A stretch of 64,000 nt of DNA. Origin: Butyrivibrio proteoclasticus. Lineage in GTDB: Bacteria > Bacillota > Clostridia > Lachnospirales > Lachnospiraceae. Location of the stretch: the NCBI RefSeq assembly GCF_900115735.1, contig NZ_FOXO01000008.1, positions 83,265 through 147,264 of the forward strand, given 5' to 3'. A program made the position numbers and the translations under genes. A model generated the notes under the pieces. It had not been told where the DNA came from and did no database searches. It was given only the letters and a program-made list of their open reading frames with translations. This document shows, piece after piece, positions 17,188 to 26,401 of the stretch (position 1 is the first letter of the stretch; each line of letters starts with the position of its first letter).

Positions 17188-17841
17188 ATGAAAATTGCAG
17201 TCATGGTATCCGGAGGAGGTACCAATTTACAGGCGATAATCGACGGAATAGGAGAGGGAAGGATCACAAATACAGAAATTTGCCTTGTGTATAGCAATAA
17301 TCCCAACGCTTATGCCATTGAAAGAGCCAAAAAAGCAGGAATCCCTTATGTCGTAAAGAGCCCTAAGGAGTTCGAAAACAGAGCGGAATTTAATGAAGCT
17401 CTGTTGCAGATATTAAAGGACGCTGAGCCGGATCTTATTGTTCTTGCAGGCTGCCTTGTTGTTATACCTGAGATTGTTGTAAAAGAGTTTAAGAACAGAA
17501 TTATAAATATACATCCGTCACTTATCCCGTCTTTTTGTGGAACGGGGTACTATGGACTAAAAGTTCATGAGAAGGTTCTTGAAAGAGGAGTAAAGGTTTC
17601 AGGTGCCACAGTTCATTTTGTGGATGAAGGAACGGATACAGGACCAATTATTTTGCAGAAGGCAGTTTATGTGAGAGATGATGATACTCCAGAGTCGCTG
17701 CAGAGACGCATAATGGAACAGGCTGAATGGAAAATAATGCCTTTAGCAATCGACTTGATTGCCAATAACAAGGTTAAGGTTGAAGACGGCAAAGTCATTA
17801 TTGATGGGTATGAAGAAGTACAGGAGAGTATTTTAGGATGA
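17188..17841 (+). CDS. purN: Phosphoribosylglycinamide formyltransferase
   Basis: 217 residues. MVSGGGTNLQA binds phosphate, INIHPSLIPSF contains the catalytic Asn and His, and VDEGTDTGPI contains the catalytic Asp. It transfers formyl from 10-formyl-THF to GAR. It overlaps purD by four bases (ATGA), which links their translation. Confidence 0.97.
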   Translation: MKIAVMVSGGGTNLQAIIDGIGEGRITNTEICLVYSNNPNAYAIERAKKAGIPYVVKSPKEFENRAEFNEALLQILKDAEPDLIVLAGCLVVIPEIVVKEFKNRIINIHPSLIPSFCGTGYYGLKVHEKVLERGVKVSGATVHFVDEGTDTGPIILQKAVYVRDDDTPESLQRRIMEQAEWKIMPLAIDLIANNKVKVEDGKVIIDGYEEVQESILG

Positions 17842-19121
17842 AGGTTTTGATTGTTGGTGGAGGCGGAAGAGAGCACGCTATAGCAGAGGCTGTTTCAAGA
17901 AGCTCTCAGGTTGAGAAGATTTATTGTGCACCGGGAAATGGCGGTATTGCTGAGCTTGCAGAGTGTGTTCCAATTACTCCTATGGAGTTTGACAAGCTTG
18001 TAGCATTTGCTAAAGAGAAAGAGATTGATCTTACTGTTATCGGTATGGACGATCCTTTGGTTGGCGGTATTGTTGATGCTTTTGAAGCAGCAGGTTTAAG
18101 GGTATTTGGACCAAGGAAAAATGCAGCAATTCTTGAGGGAAGTAAAGCTTTTTCAAAAGATCTTATGAAGAAGTATGGTATTCCTACAGCTGCCTATGAG
18201 ACTTTTGATGATCCTCAAAAAGCAATAGAATATCTTAAGAATGCGAAGTTCCCTATTGTTCTTAAGGCTGACGGACTTGCTCTTGGAAAAGGCGTTCTTA
18301 TCTGCCAAAACTATGATGAGGCAGAAGCTGGCGTGAAAGAGATCATGCAGGATAAGAAATTTGGAGATGCCGGAAATCACATGGTTATCGAAGAGTTCAT
18401 GACAGGAAGAGAAGTGTCAGTTCTTTCATTTGTTGATGGAAAGACTTATAAGCTTATGTCATCTGCTCAGGATCATAAGAGAGCTGGTGATGGAGATACA
18501 GGGCTAAATACCGGCGGAATGGGTAATTTTTCTCCTAGTCCTTTTTATACAGAAGAAGTTGATAAATTCTGCCGCGAGCATATCTATGGCAAAACTGTAG
18601 AGGCTATGGCCAACGAGGGAAGAGAGTTTAAGGGAGTTATTTTCTTTGGACTTATGCTCACAGAGGATGGCCCAAAAGTTTTGGAGTATAATGCAAGATT
18701 TGGAGATCCCGAAGCTCAGGTGGTGCTTCCAAGACTCAAAACTGATATAATAGATGTGTTTAATGCATGTATTGATGGTAAGCTTTCTGAGACAGACCTT
18801 GAATTTGAGGATAAAGCAGCAGTATGCGTTGTCCTTGCAAGTGAAGGATATCCAGTCAGCTATGAGAAAGGAAAGCTCATCACAGGCCTTGATAATTTCA
18901 AGGGTAAAGAAGGCTACTATTGCTTTCATGCAGGAACCAAAGCTACTTCAGAGGGGATAGTCACAAACGGAGGAAGAGTTCTTGGTATAACAGCTAAGGG
19001 CGATACACTCGCAGAGGCCAGAAAAAAGGCCTATGAGGCTACAGAATGGGTTAGCTTTGAAAACAAGTACATGCGTCATGATATTGGAAAGGCTATCGAT
19101 GACGCGAAGGAGGTAAAATGA
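17838..19121 (+). CDS. purD: Phosphoribosylamine-glycine ligase (GAR synthetase)
   Basis: 427 residues with the ATP-grasp fold: GGGGREHAIA at the N-terminus, VLKADGLALGKGV for ATP binding, HKRAGDGDTGLNTGGMG and the metal-binding EYNARFGDPE. It makes GAR, the PurN substrate. It overlaps purN by ATGA at its start and the following SH3b gene by ATGA at its end. Confidence 0.97.
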   Translation: MKVLIVGGGGREHAIAEAVSRSSQVEKIYCAPGNGGIAELAECVPITPMEFDKLVAFAKEKEIDLTVIGMDDPLVGGIVDAFEAAGLRVFGPRKNAAILEGSKAFSKDLMKKYGIPTAAYETFDDPQKAIEYLKNAKFPIVLKADGLALGKGVLICQNYDEAEAGVKEIMQDKKFGDAGNHMVIEEFMTGREVSVLSFVDGKTYKLMSSAQDHKRAGDGDTGLNTGGMGNFSPSPFYTEEVDKFCREHIYGKTVEAMANEGREFKGVIFFGLMLTEDGPKVLEYNARFGDPEAQVVLPRLKTDIIDVFNACIDGKLSETDLEFEDKAAVCVVLASEGYPVSYEKGKLITGLDNFKGKEGYYCFHAGTKATSEGIVTNGGRVLGITAKGDTLAEARKKAYEATEWVSFENKYMRHDIGKAIDDAKEVK

Positions 19122-20668
19122 AAAACAATAAGGGAAAGAGATTTTGCAACGTATTACTTTCACTGATTGCTTGCGTGGTTATTTTTGCCGGAACCGGTAT
19201 TCAGGCTTTTGCCTATACTGAAACAACTGGTACAGTTAGCCAGGATAATGTAAAGGTAAGAGAATCGGCCAGTACTACAGCAACCCAGGTTTCAAGCTTA
19301 AAGATTGGGGATACAATTGATATAGTAGATGAAGCAACAGATGCTTCAGGCTATGTTTGGTACAAGATCAGAGTTAACAAGAGTGAGTATGGATATGTAA
19401 GAAGTGATCTTGTTAACAAATCCGGATCAACAGACAGTAATTCAGCTACAACAACTACTACATCTACAACTAGCCAGACTAATGCAGCAGCGGCATCACT
19501 TCCTGCAACAACAGTAACAGCTACAGATCAGAAGAGCGCAACAGCAGTTGACAACTGTAAGGTTCGTTCCGGCGCAGGTACCGGCTATGATCAGGTTGGA
19601 AACCTTACTAAGGGTGATACAGTTACTATAACCGGTGAGGCAACAGGCTCAGATAGTAAGACATGGTACCAGATTTCTTATGGTGCAAACGGTACGACAG
19701 GTTTTGTAAGAAGCGATCTTGTGAATGTTGTAGAGGCAGCTCCTGTTGAAGCTGAAGTGACACCAGAGAGTACTGAAGGCGAGAATGCTGAAGTCACAGA
19801 AGTTGCTGAAGGTGAAGCAACAGAGGCTCCTGCTGAGACAGAGGCTCCTGCTGAAGAGACAACAACACAGGTAGGAGATGGATCTTTTGAACTAAAGTTC
19901 GAAGATGATGTCTGGTATCTTTACGATTATGAGAAAGGACAGAGAGTACAGGTTAAGCAGCTTATAGAAGTTGCTGAGTCTGTGCCAACTATTACAAAGC
20001 AGGCCAACACATATAAGACAGTTGTAATCGCACTTGGTATTGCCATTGCAGTACTTGTTATCGCACTTATCATTCTCGCGCTTAAGCTTAGAGATTCCAT
20101 GTATTATGAAGATGATGAAGAAGATGAAGATGAGGAATATGATCGTTATTCATCACGTGATAAGAAGCGAAGAAATGATGAAGAAGACGAAGATGCTCAT
20201 GTAGTCAGAAGAACAAGTGGTGAAGAGGAAGAAGAACCTGCTCGCAGATTGTTTAGAAGAAACGTAGATGACTCTTCAAGAAAAGAAAACGAAGGAAGAA
20301 CTATTCGTCCTTCAAGAGATGAAAAATCTACTGATGAGAGATCGAGAGGCGCTGAAAGACTTTCAAGAAGAAATGCGGAAGAAGAGCGAACAGTAAGACC
20401 TGAAAGAAAGTCAGATGAAAGATATGCCAGAAGGAATGCCGATGATGACAGACAGGCAAGGCGTGTAAAAAGAGATGCCAATGATGAGCGTATCTCCAAA
20501 AGATCTGAGGAGCGTGCATCAAGGCGTATCCGTCAGGCACAGGAAGAGGCAGAAGACAGAGTTTCTAGAAGAGATGATGTTCAGGAAGAATCACCACGTC
20601 GCAGAGCAAAGAACTTTATCGGTGATGATGATGATTTCGAGTTTGAGTTCCTTGATCTTGATGATTGA
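19118..20668 (+). CDS. Membrane protein with two extracellular SH3b domains and a charged cytoplasmic tail
   Basis: 516 residues. A signal peptide ends near residue 32 (QAFA/YTE). Two bacterial SH3 domains follow (about 35-105 and 140-208), then a Glu/Thr/Ala-rich spacer, a short globular piece with a WYLYDYEKG segment, one membrane span (about 300-325) and about 190 cytoplasmic residues. The tail is almost wholly Asp, Glu, Arg, Ser and Lys, with recurrent RR and SRR dipeptides and an acidic end DDDDFEFEF. SH3b domains usually bind cell-wall peptide. AAGGAGG precedes the ATG, which overlaps the purD stop, an odd operon partner. An intrinsic terminator follows. Confidence 0.85.
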   Translation: MKNNKGKRFCNVLLSLIACVVIFAGTGIQAFAYTETTGTVSQDNVKVRESASTTATQVSSLKIGDTIDIVDEATDASGYVWYKIRVNKSEYGYVRSDLVNKSGSTDSNSATTTTTSTTSQTNAAAASLPATTVTATDQKSATAVDNCKVRSGAGTGYDQVGNLTKGDTVTITGEATGSDSKTWYQISYGANGTTGFVRSDLVNVVEAAPVEAEVTPESTEGENAEVTEVAEGEATEAPAETEAPAEETTTQVGDGSFELKFEDDVWYLYDYEKGQRVQVKQLIEVAESVPTITKQANTYKTVVIALGIAIAVLVIALIILALKLRDSMYYEDDEEDEDEEYDRYSSRDKKRRNDEEDEDAHVVRRTSGEEEEEPARRLFRRNVDDSSRKENEGRTIRPSRDEKSTDERSRGAERLSRRNAEEERTVRPERKSDERYARRNADDDRQARRVKRDANDERISKRSEERASRRIRQAQEEAEDRVSRRDDVQEESPRRRAKNFIGDDDDFEFEFLDLDD

Positions 20669-20692
20669 TCTTTTTAATTAGAAGATTAGATA

Positions 20693-20735
20693 AAAAAGTC
20701 AGAAGACACGAGAATTGTCTTCTGACTTTTTTTAT
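20693..20735 (+). terminator. Intrinsic terminator of the purE operon
   Basis: AAGTCAGAAGACA pairs with TGTCTTCTGACTT around a seven-base loop and runs into seven T. The T-run is also the first bases of repeat copy 1. Confidence 0.9.
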
Positions 20736-20864
20736 ATCATAGGAAATTGCTTCCTATGATATAAAAGATCGCTCCGCTAAGGAAGCGCACTCGCGCGATT
20801 GGAAGATGTTGCATAAATGCAACCGCGCTCGGCGCGAGAATGTCGCAAGCGACATTCTTTTTTA
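20731..20864 (+). repeat. 134-bp multi-hairpin dispersed repeat, copy 1
   Basis: It differs by one base from copy 2 (35300-35433). Four stems are visible: a 14-bp stem TTATATCATAGGAA/TTCCTATGATATAA; a short CGCTCC/GGAAGCG stem; CTCGCGC/GCGCGAG enclosing GTTGCA-TAAA-TGCAAC; and a final GAATGTCGC/GCGACATTC stem followed by six T, itself a terminator. It lies between converging genes. Confidence 0.9.
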
Positions 20865-20873
20865 TAATTACGA

Positions 20874-21755
20874 TTAACTTATCTTAATGGTGTACTCTGT
20901 CTTTCTGGACTTTTTTGGCTCAAGATGCTGTTCGCAGTATTTTTCTGGAAGCTCGCCATCAAAGCCTTTGTTGTCGCAGCGGCCAATCCATGGCTCAAGG
21001 CATACATATCGTGCTTCAACTTTTTCTTTTGACCACAGACCAAAGCTTGGGAAGCCTTTGCAGTTCATGGTGATATAAGGTTTACCGTCAGGAGTACAGA
21101 GGCTGATCTCATCTACCTGGTAATCGTCGAAAATAAGCGCGTCCTTATCAAAAAGATGTGCATCGATATCAAGGTATCCATCATTTAATTCAAGAGTTTT
21201 TGGATTTTCAAAGTCAACTTCTCTGGTCTCCTGGATTATAAGTGAATATTTTAAGCTGTTCCTGGAGAACTTTACTTTATAATCTGTTCTCTTTTCATTG
21301 TCATAGATAGGGCAGTTAAATGCAGGATGACCACCAATTGAGTAATACAATGGTTCATTTTCTGAAGGATTTTTAACCTCCCACTGAACCTTTATTGTAT
21401 CTCCATCAAGGACATGTGTGATTATAAGTTCAAAGTCAAAAGGATATTTCTTTTTTGTTTCTTCATCTGATTTGAGGACGAAAATGATAGAGTTGTCAGT
21501 TTTGGCAAGCAGCTCAAAGTCCATGTCTCTGGCAAACCCGTGGGAAGACATTGGATACTCTTTTCCTCTGTACTTAAATATTCCTTTATTTACATTACCT
21601 ACAATTGGGAAAAGAACAGGTGCATGTCTGTTCCAAAATGCAGGATCAGCCTGCCATAGCATTTCTCTGTTTCTTCTTTTGTCGAAAATGCTGCTGAGCT
21701 CTGCTCCGTGAGTAGCTACTCCGATTTTTAGTAAATCATTTTCAATATATTCCAT
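20874..21755 (-). CDS. Aldose 1-epimerase family protein (LacX-like)
   Basis: 293 residues of galactose-mutarotase-like beta sandwich. The GHPAFNCP segment carries the conserved catalytic His; the usual second His and Glu positions lie in SSHGFARD and CLEPWIG. It should interconvert sugar anomers in the cytoplasm; the sugar is unknown. AAGG precedes the ATG. An AraC regulator gene ends 21 bases upstream on the same strand, so the two form an operon. Confidence 0.9.
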   Translation of the reverse strand: MEYIENDLLKIGVATHGAELSSIFDKRRNREMLWQADPAFWNRHAPVLFPIVGNVNKGIFKYRGKEYPMSSHGFARDMDFELLAKTDNSIIFVLKSDEETKKKYPFDFELIITHVLDGDTIKVQWEVKNPSENEPLYYSIGGHPAFNCPIYDNEKRTDYKVKFSRNSLKYSLIIQETREVDFENPKTLELNDGYLDIDAHLFDKDALIFDDYQVDEISLCTPDGKPYITMNCKGFPSFGLWSKEKVEARYVCLEPWIGRCDNKGFDGELPEKYCEQHLEPKKSRKTEYTIKIS

Positions 21756-21776
21756 TTTTTTCGCCTTTCTTAGGTT

Positions 21777-22646
21777 CTATAGTTTTGTATTTTGTTTTCT
21801 GAAATGTAGAGGTGTCATACCAAATTCTTTTTTGAAACTGCTGGTCATGTTGCCCGGATAGGAAAAACCACATTCTAAGGATATTTCCATCACTGACTTA
21901 TTTGTAGTAAGTAGCATGTTTTGTACGTGTTTAAGTCTTGTGATGCACAGGTATTCTGTAAAATCTGATCCTAGCTGTTTGGCAAATATCCGTGAAAAAT
22001 AGGAGACAGAGTACCCTGAAATGCGGGCAACCTCTTCTATTTTTAGTGGTTTCATATAGTTTTTTTCTATATAATAAACAGCTTCCATGATGGGCTCTGT
22101 GAGCTCGCTTTCGTGGATTGTTGCCTTGGTGCGGTCAAAATGTCCCTTGTCGTACACTTCGAGAAGTATATAGGTTAAAAGGTTCTGAAGACGGTATCTG
22201 GAAATTGAGCCTTCAGAAATATCAAGGCCTTGTTCTTTGATTTCATTGTACAACTGATATATTTCTCTGGCTAATGAGAATATTTTTTCTCTGTCATTGT
22301 CTGAAAAAGAAATTGGTGGATATCTGAATATCTTTTCCATGATCTGTGGACCAATCTTCTCAGTCATGTCAGCTACAAAGTCAGGTGAAAACTTAATAAG
22401 AATGCTGATATATTCTGAATTAGAAGCAGGTATCGTCCTGTGATATAAAAGAGGACGCATGGCCCCAATGTAGCCTGCATGAAGAGTGAAATTCATTTTG
22501 GGAGTTATTATCCGCCTGTCACCCTTGATCATAAAGCCTAGAGAATAGTGATCAGAAGCAACCTCCATTGAAGGCATTTCGTAATCAGATGAGATTTCTC
22601 TGTATGCAACTGTTATCTGTTTTCCTTTTGGAAGTGGAAGAGCCAT
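21777..22646 (-). CDS. AraC-family transcription regulator
   Basis: 289 residues: an N-terminal cupin-like sensing region and a C-terminal AraC double helix-turn-helix (about 190-285) with ISGYSVSYFSRIFAKQLG and CGFSYPGNMTSSFKKEFG. AGGAG precedes the start. It is first in a two-gene unit with the aldose epimerase and is divergent from the MATE transporter gene, so it may control either. Confidence 0.9.
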   Translation of the reverse strand: MALPLPKGKQITVAYREISSDYEMPSMEVASDHYSLGFMIKGDRRIITPKMNFTLHAGYIGAMRPLLYHRTIPASNSEYISILIKFSPDFVADMTEKIGPQIMEKIFRYPPISFSDNDREKIFSLAREIYQLYNEIKEQGLDISEGSISRYRLQNLLTYILLEVYDKGHFDRTKATIHESELTEPIMEAVYYIEKNYMKPLKIEEVARISGYSVSYFSRIFAKQLGSDFTEYLCITRLKHVQNMLLTTNKSVMEISLECGFSYPGNMTSSFKKEFGMTPLHFRKQNTKL

Positions 22647-22809
22647 AGCTATTCTCCTAAATTTTAATCTGTAATCAAATATGACATATAAAGATTATTT
22701 TTGCAATGAATTTGGAAGTTTTAGATAAGAAAATTATTATTTTAAGTACGATGATATTAATATAATAGATTAGTTATGCGCGTTTTTGCAAAGATTAGGA
22801 TTATATCAC

Positions 22810-24186
22810 ATGGAAGGTTGTGTATCGAAAAAGAAAAGTTCAAAAATAGATATGACTTCAGGAAGCATAATGAAAAATGTACTTCTTTTTGCAATACCTA
22901 TTGTGATTGGCAATATTCTGCAGCAGATGTATACGACTGTGGACACACTTGTTGTCAGTAATTTCTGCGGAGACAGCGCACTTGCCGCTGTAGGAACAAG
23001 TTCGCAGCCTGTGGAAGTTTTGCTGTGTATTTTTTTAGGAATCGGAGCAGGAGTATCTATTTTAGTTTCCCAGAGTGTGGGCGCAGGCAGGATGGACAGG
23101 GTAAAAGACTTATCTGCTACAGCGATTGTACTTGTTTATATCAGTGGCATACCCATTGCGCTAATTGGATGGATCCTGGCACCTGCAATCCTGCAGTTTA
23201 TGCATGTACCGGCGGATGTATGGGATGAGGCCCTTATCTATACGAGGCTTGTTTTTCTGGGAGCTTTGGGAAATATCGGCTATAACATGAATGCCGGAAT
23301 CCTTAGAGGACTTGGCGATAGTGCAGCATCCTTGTGGTTTTTGATAGTTTCAGGAATTACCAATATAGTTTTTGACCTGGCTTTTGTTGCAGGTTTTGGA
23401 TTTGGCGTTGCAGGAGCAGCTGCGGCTACGAGTATAGCTATGTTTTTATCCTGGATCGTCAGCATAGTATATATCAGAAAGAAGTTTCAGAAACTTGAGT
23501 TTACTGTTTTTCCAAGAAGATATAACAGTCATGACCTAAAGGCTATCCTTAAGATAGGTCTTCCAATCGGAATTAATAACTCTTTGTTTTCATTTGGACA
23601 TATGGCACTTCAGATATTGGTAAATGAGCAGGGAAGGCAGTTTATGGCCGGAGCTTCTGTGGCAGGAAGGATAACAGGGCTCACTAATATAGCCATTACT
23701 GCTATGTCGTCAGCCGCGTCCACATTTGCGGGACAAAACTATGGAGCCTCAAATTATAGAAGATTAAGAGAAGGATATATAAAGATTCCTACTGTTTCAG
23801 GACTTTTGACGCTTTCCTTCGGACTTATGGCGATTTCGTTCAGAATGCCTATCCTAAGATTTTTTTCACAGGATGAGATGGTTCTTTTGTATGCGGGAAG
23901 ATACGTTGTGGTGATACTGTTGTCCCAGTGGTGCTATGCCGTATTTAACTGCATTTCCAATATTGTTAACGGCCTGGGATATGTAAAATACACTACTATA
24001 ATTAATCTTATGATGCTATGGGCAGTAAGAATACCCACAGCATACGTGATTGACAGATTTTTTGATGGAACATATATAATGGTTTGTTTCCCCATATCAT
24101 TCCTGTTTGGAATGCTGTGCATGATAGGGTATTATATTTTTTCACCTTCATGGAAAGAAGTAATGTCAAGGGCAGACAGATTCTGA
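22810..24186 (+). CDS. MATE-family multidrug/sodium antiporter
   Basis: 458 residues with twelve hydrophobic segments in two halves. IGNILQQMYTTVDTLVVS in the first helix and the AVGTSSQP segment are typical of clostridial MATE proteins. It probably exports a cationic compound or metabolite using an ion gradient. The frame is open further upstream, but ATG at 22810 fits the family start. Its last 55 bases overlap, tail to tail, the end of the minus-strand AraC gene. Confidence 0.9.
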   Translation: MEGCVSKKKSSKIDMTSGSIMKNVLLFAIPIVIGNILQQMYTTVDTLVVSNFCGDSALAAVGTSSQPVEVLLCIFLGIGAGVSILVSQSVGAGRMDRVKDLSATAIVLVYISGIPIALIGWILAPAILQFMHVPADVWDEALIYTRLVFLGALGNIGYNMNAGILRGLGDSAASLWFLIVSGITNIVFDLAFVAGFGFGVAGAAAATSIAMFLSWIVSIVYIRKKFQKLEFTVFPRRYNSHDLKAILKIGLPIGINNSLFSFGHMALQILVNEQGRQFMAGASVAGRITGLTNIAITAMSSAASTFAGQNYGASNYRRLREGYIKIPTVSGLLTLSFGLMAISFRMPILRFFSQDEMVLLYAGRYVVVILLSQWCYAVFNCISNIVNGLGYVKYTTIINLMMLWAVRIPTAYVIDRFFDGTYIMVCFPISFLFGMLCMIGYYIFSPSWKEVMSRADRF

Positions 24187-25046
24187 TACTCCTTGGGCGA
24201 CATTCCGTATTCTTTTTTAAAGGCTTTAAAAAAGCTGGAATAATCTCTAAAACCAAATTTTTCATAGGTGCCTGTAATGCTGGCACCGCTGATTATAGCG
24301 TTTCGGCATTCTGCCAGACGCTTTTTTATTATGTACTGATGAAGAGAAATGCCAAGAGTGTCCTTGAATAAATGAGCAACATAGTACTTGCTGACAAAAA
24401 ACTGTCCGGCAATATCATCAAGTGAAAGGGTATCCTCAAGATTACTCTCAACGTATGAAAGGATATTCTGGAAAAGAGCCAGCTCATCATTTCCGCTCTG
24501 TATATGGTCGTCATCATATACAATTCTGTTGATAGTAAGGATCAGGTCGCAGAGGCACAGATGGCTCATGGCGCCGCTTCCGTATCTGTCACTGGACTTT
24601 TCCTCAAGAAGTCTTAAAAATTTTGATTCCACAAGGTGAAAAGAGGCAGGGGAAAGGTGATAAATATACTTGTGAAAAGCCTCTGCTTTTTGTATGAGAT
24701 ACATGTAATCAACTGATTCCTGCATCAGAGAATTGCAACAATCCTTGCTGATCCAGAAGACAAAACGCTTGTAGTCCTTTTCTGATGTGTGCATAATGGC
24801 GTGATGTGATATTCCAGGCGGCACAACCATTAAATCCCCCGGGTACATATCAATGTGCTCTTTTTCTCCATCAGTTCTAAATATCTCCATGGTGACATCA
24901 CCGTCCAGGAAAAGATAAAACTCATAGTAATCATGGGCATGGGGATTCAAGGTCTTGAAGTCCCTGTCCAGATAATAGAACACCTCGAAATCAGAGGAAA
25001 TCATATACTGTCTTGAATTAAATGATGATCTTAATTTATTTTTCAT
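24132..25046 (-). CDS. AraC-family regulator with cupin domain, probable uxu regulator
   Basis: 304 residues. Residues 25-110 form a cupin (HAHDYYEFYLFLDGD) that usually binds a sugar; residues 200-290 are the AraC DNA-binding domain (FFVSKYYVAHLFKDTLG, FGFRDYSSFFKAFKKEYGMSP). It is divergent from uxuA, which suggests control of the uxuA-uxuB genes. No ribosome binding site precedes the ATG, and the best promoter places transcription start at the ATG, so the mRNA may be leaderless. Its 3' end overlaps the MATE gene by 55 bases. Confidence 0.9.
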   Translation of the reverse strand: MKNKLRSSFNSRQYMISSDFEVFYYLDRDFKTLNPHAHDYYEFYLFLDGDVTMEIFRTDGEKEHIDMYPGDLMVVPPGISHHAIMHTSEKDYKRFVFWISKDCCNSLMQESVDYMYLIQKAEAFHKYIYHLSPASFHLVESKFLRLLEEKSSDRYGSGAMSHLCLCDLILTINRIVYDDDHIQSGNDELALFQNILSYVESNLEDTLSLDDIAGQFFVSKYYVAHLFKDTLGISLHQYIIKKRLAECRNAIISGASITGTYEKFGFRDYSSFFKAFKKEYGMSPKEYQNLSALDITSFHEGEKI

Positions 25047-25052
25047 AAGAAC

Positions 25053-25080
25053 ATAATAGCATCAATAACAACTTTTGCAA
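25053..25080 (-). promoter_or_regulatory. Candidate promoter of the uxu AraC gene
   Basis: On the minus strand, TTGCAA (25080-25075), a 16-base spacer and TATTAT (25058-25053). The -10 box ends seven bases before the ATG at 25046, implying a leaderless or nearly leaderless transcript. Confidence 0.45.
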
Positions 25081-25224
25081 TACAGGAAACAAGTTATTCC
25101 ATTCAATTTTTCCCCAAATGAAAGTATTGTGTATATATCAAGAAAGTCAATTCAGGTGATAATAAATCAGACATCGCCTGTGAACAAATTGGATATTAGA
25201 TATACACCATAGGAGGAAAAGAAT

Positions 25225-26301
25225 ATGGAAATGACACTTCGCTGGTATGGCACAGATTATGATACTGTTAAACTCTGGCAGATCAGACAGATCCCTGGAG
25301 TACATGGAGTTATCACAACTCTTTATAATAAACAGGCAGGAGAGCTCTGGGAGCAGGATGAAATCAAGGCTCTTAAGAATGAAGTTGAGGCAGGCGGACT
25401 TAAGATTGCCGGAATTGAGTCAGTAAACGTATCTGATGCGATTAAGGCTGCAACAGCTGACAGAGATAAGCATATCGATAACTATATCAAGACACTTGAA
25501 AATCTTGGTAAAGAAGATATCCACATGGTATGTTACAACTTCATGCCTGTATTTGACTGGACAAGAACAGAGCTTGCAAGAAAGAGAGCAGATGGTTCAA
25601 CAGTTCTTGCTTATACACAGGAAGCAGTTGATGCGATCGATCCTGAGAAGATGTTTGAGTCAATTTCAGGTGAGATGAACGGCACAGTTATGCCTGGATG
25701 GGAACCTGAAAGAATGGCTAAGGTAAAAGAGCTCTTTGAGCTCTATAAGGGAATCGATGAGGATAAGCTTTTTGAGAACATTGTTTACTTCCTTAAGGCT
25801 ATCATGCCTGTATGTAATAAATATGACATTAAGATGGCTATTCATCCGGATGATCCTGCATGGTCAGTATTCGGACTTCCAAGAATCATCAACAATGAAA
25901 AGAATATCTTAAAGCTCATGAAGGCTGTAGATGATGTACACAATGGTGTTACATTCTGCTCAGGATCTTACGGCACAAGCCTTGAGAACGATCTTCCACA
26001 CATGATCAGAGCTTTAGAGGGAAGAATTCATTTTGCACATGTTCGTAACCTTAAATTTATTTCTCCTACAAACTTCGAGGAGGCAGCTCATCTTTCATCA
26101 GATGGAACATTTGATATGTATGAGATAGTTAAGGCGCTTTATGAGACTGGCTTTGACGGACCTATCCGCCCTGACCACGGAAGAATGATCTGGGGTGAGG
26201 TTGCAATGCCTGGTTATGGCCTATACGACAGAGCACTTGGTGCAACATACATAAACGGCCTTTGGGAAGCAATTGAAAAGTCACATTTAAGAGGGCTGTA
26301 A
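25225..26301 (+). CDS. uxuA: Mannonate dehydratase
   Basis: 358 residues, the usual UxuA length. The MEMTLRWYGTDYDTVKLWQI start, AIHPDDPAWSVFGLPRI and the DHGRMIWGE segment with metal-binding residues are typical. It dehydrates D-mannonate to 2-keto-3-deoxygluconate in the breakdown of glucuronate. AGGAGG lies eight bases before the ATG. uxuB follows after 100 bases that contain two hairpins. Confidence 0.95.
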   Translation: MEMTLRWYGTDYDTVKLWQIRQIPGVHGVITTLYNKQAGELWEQDEIKALKNEVEAGGLKIAGIESVNVSDAIKAATADRDKHIDNYIKTLENLGKEDIHMVCYNFMPVFDWTRTELARKRADGSTVLAYTQEAVDAIDPEKMFESISGEMNGTVMPGWEPERMAKVKELFELYKGIDEDKLFENIVYFLKAIMPVCNKYDIKMAIHPDDPAWSVFGLPRIINNEKNILKLMKAVDDVHNGVTFCSGSYGTSLENDLPHMIRALEGRIHFAHVRNLKFISPTNFEEAAHLSSDGTFDMYEIVKALYETGFDGPIRPDHGRMIWGEVAMPGYGLYDRALGATYINGLWEAIEKSHLRGL

Positions 26302-26367
26302 GCACTTGACGAGAGTTTCGAGTCTAGTGCGCACGTGTTCTGGCGAGGCGAATGCCGAGAGCAGAAC
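26302..26367 (+). other. Two hairpins between uxuA and uxuB
   Basis: GCACTTGAC (26302-26310) pairs with GTCTAGTGC (26322-26330) with one mismatch. GTTCTG (26337-26342) pairs with CAGAAC (26362-26367), enclosing GGC/GCC. No T-run follows, so they more likely affect mRNA processing or stability than termination. Confidence 0.5.
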
Positions 26368-26401
26368 TTCCTTATAAATTGAACATGAAGGAGATAAGAT
26401 C

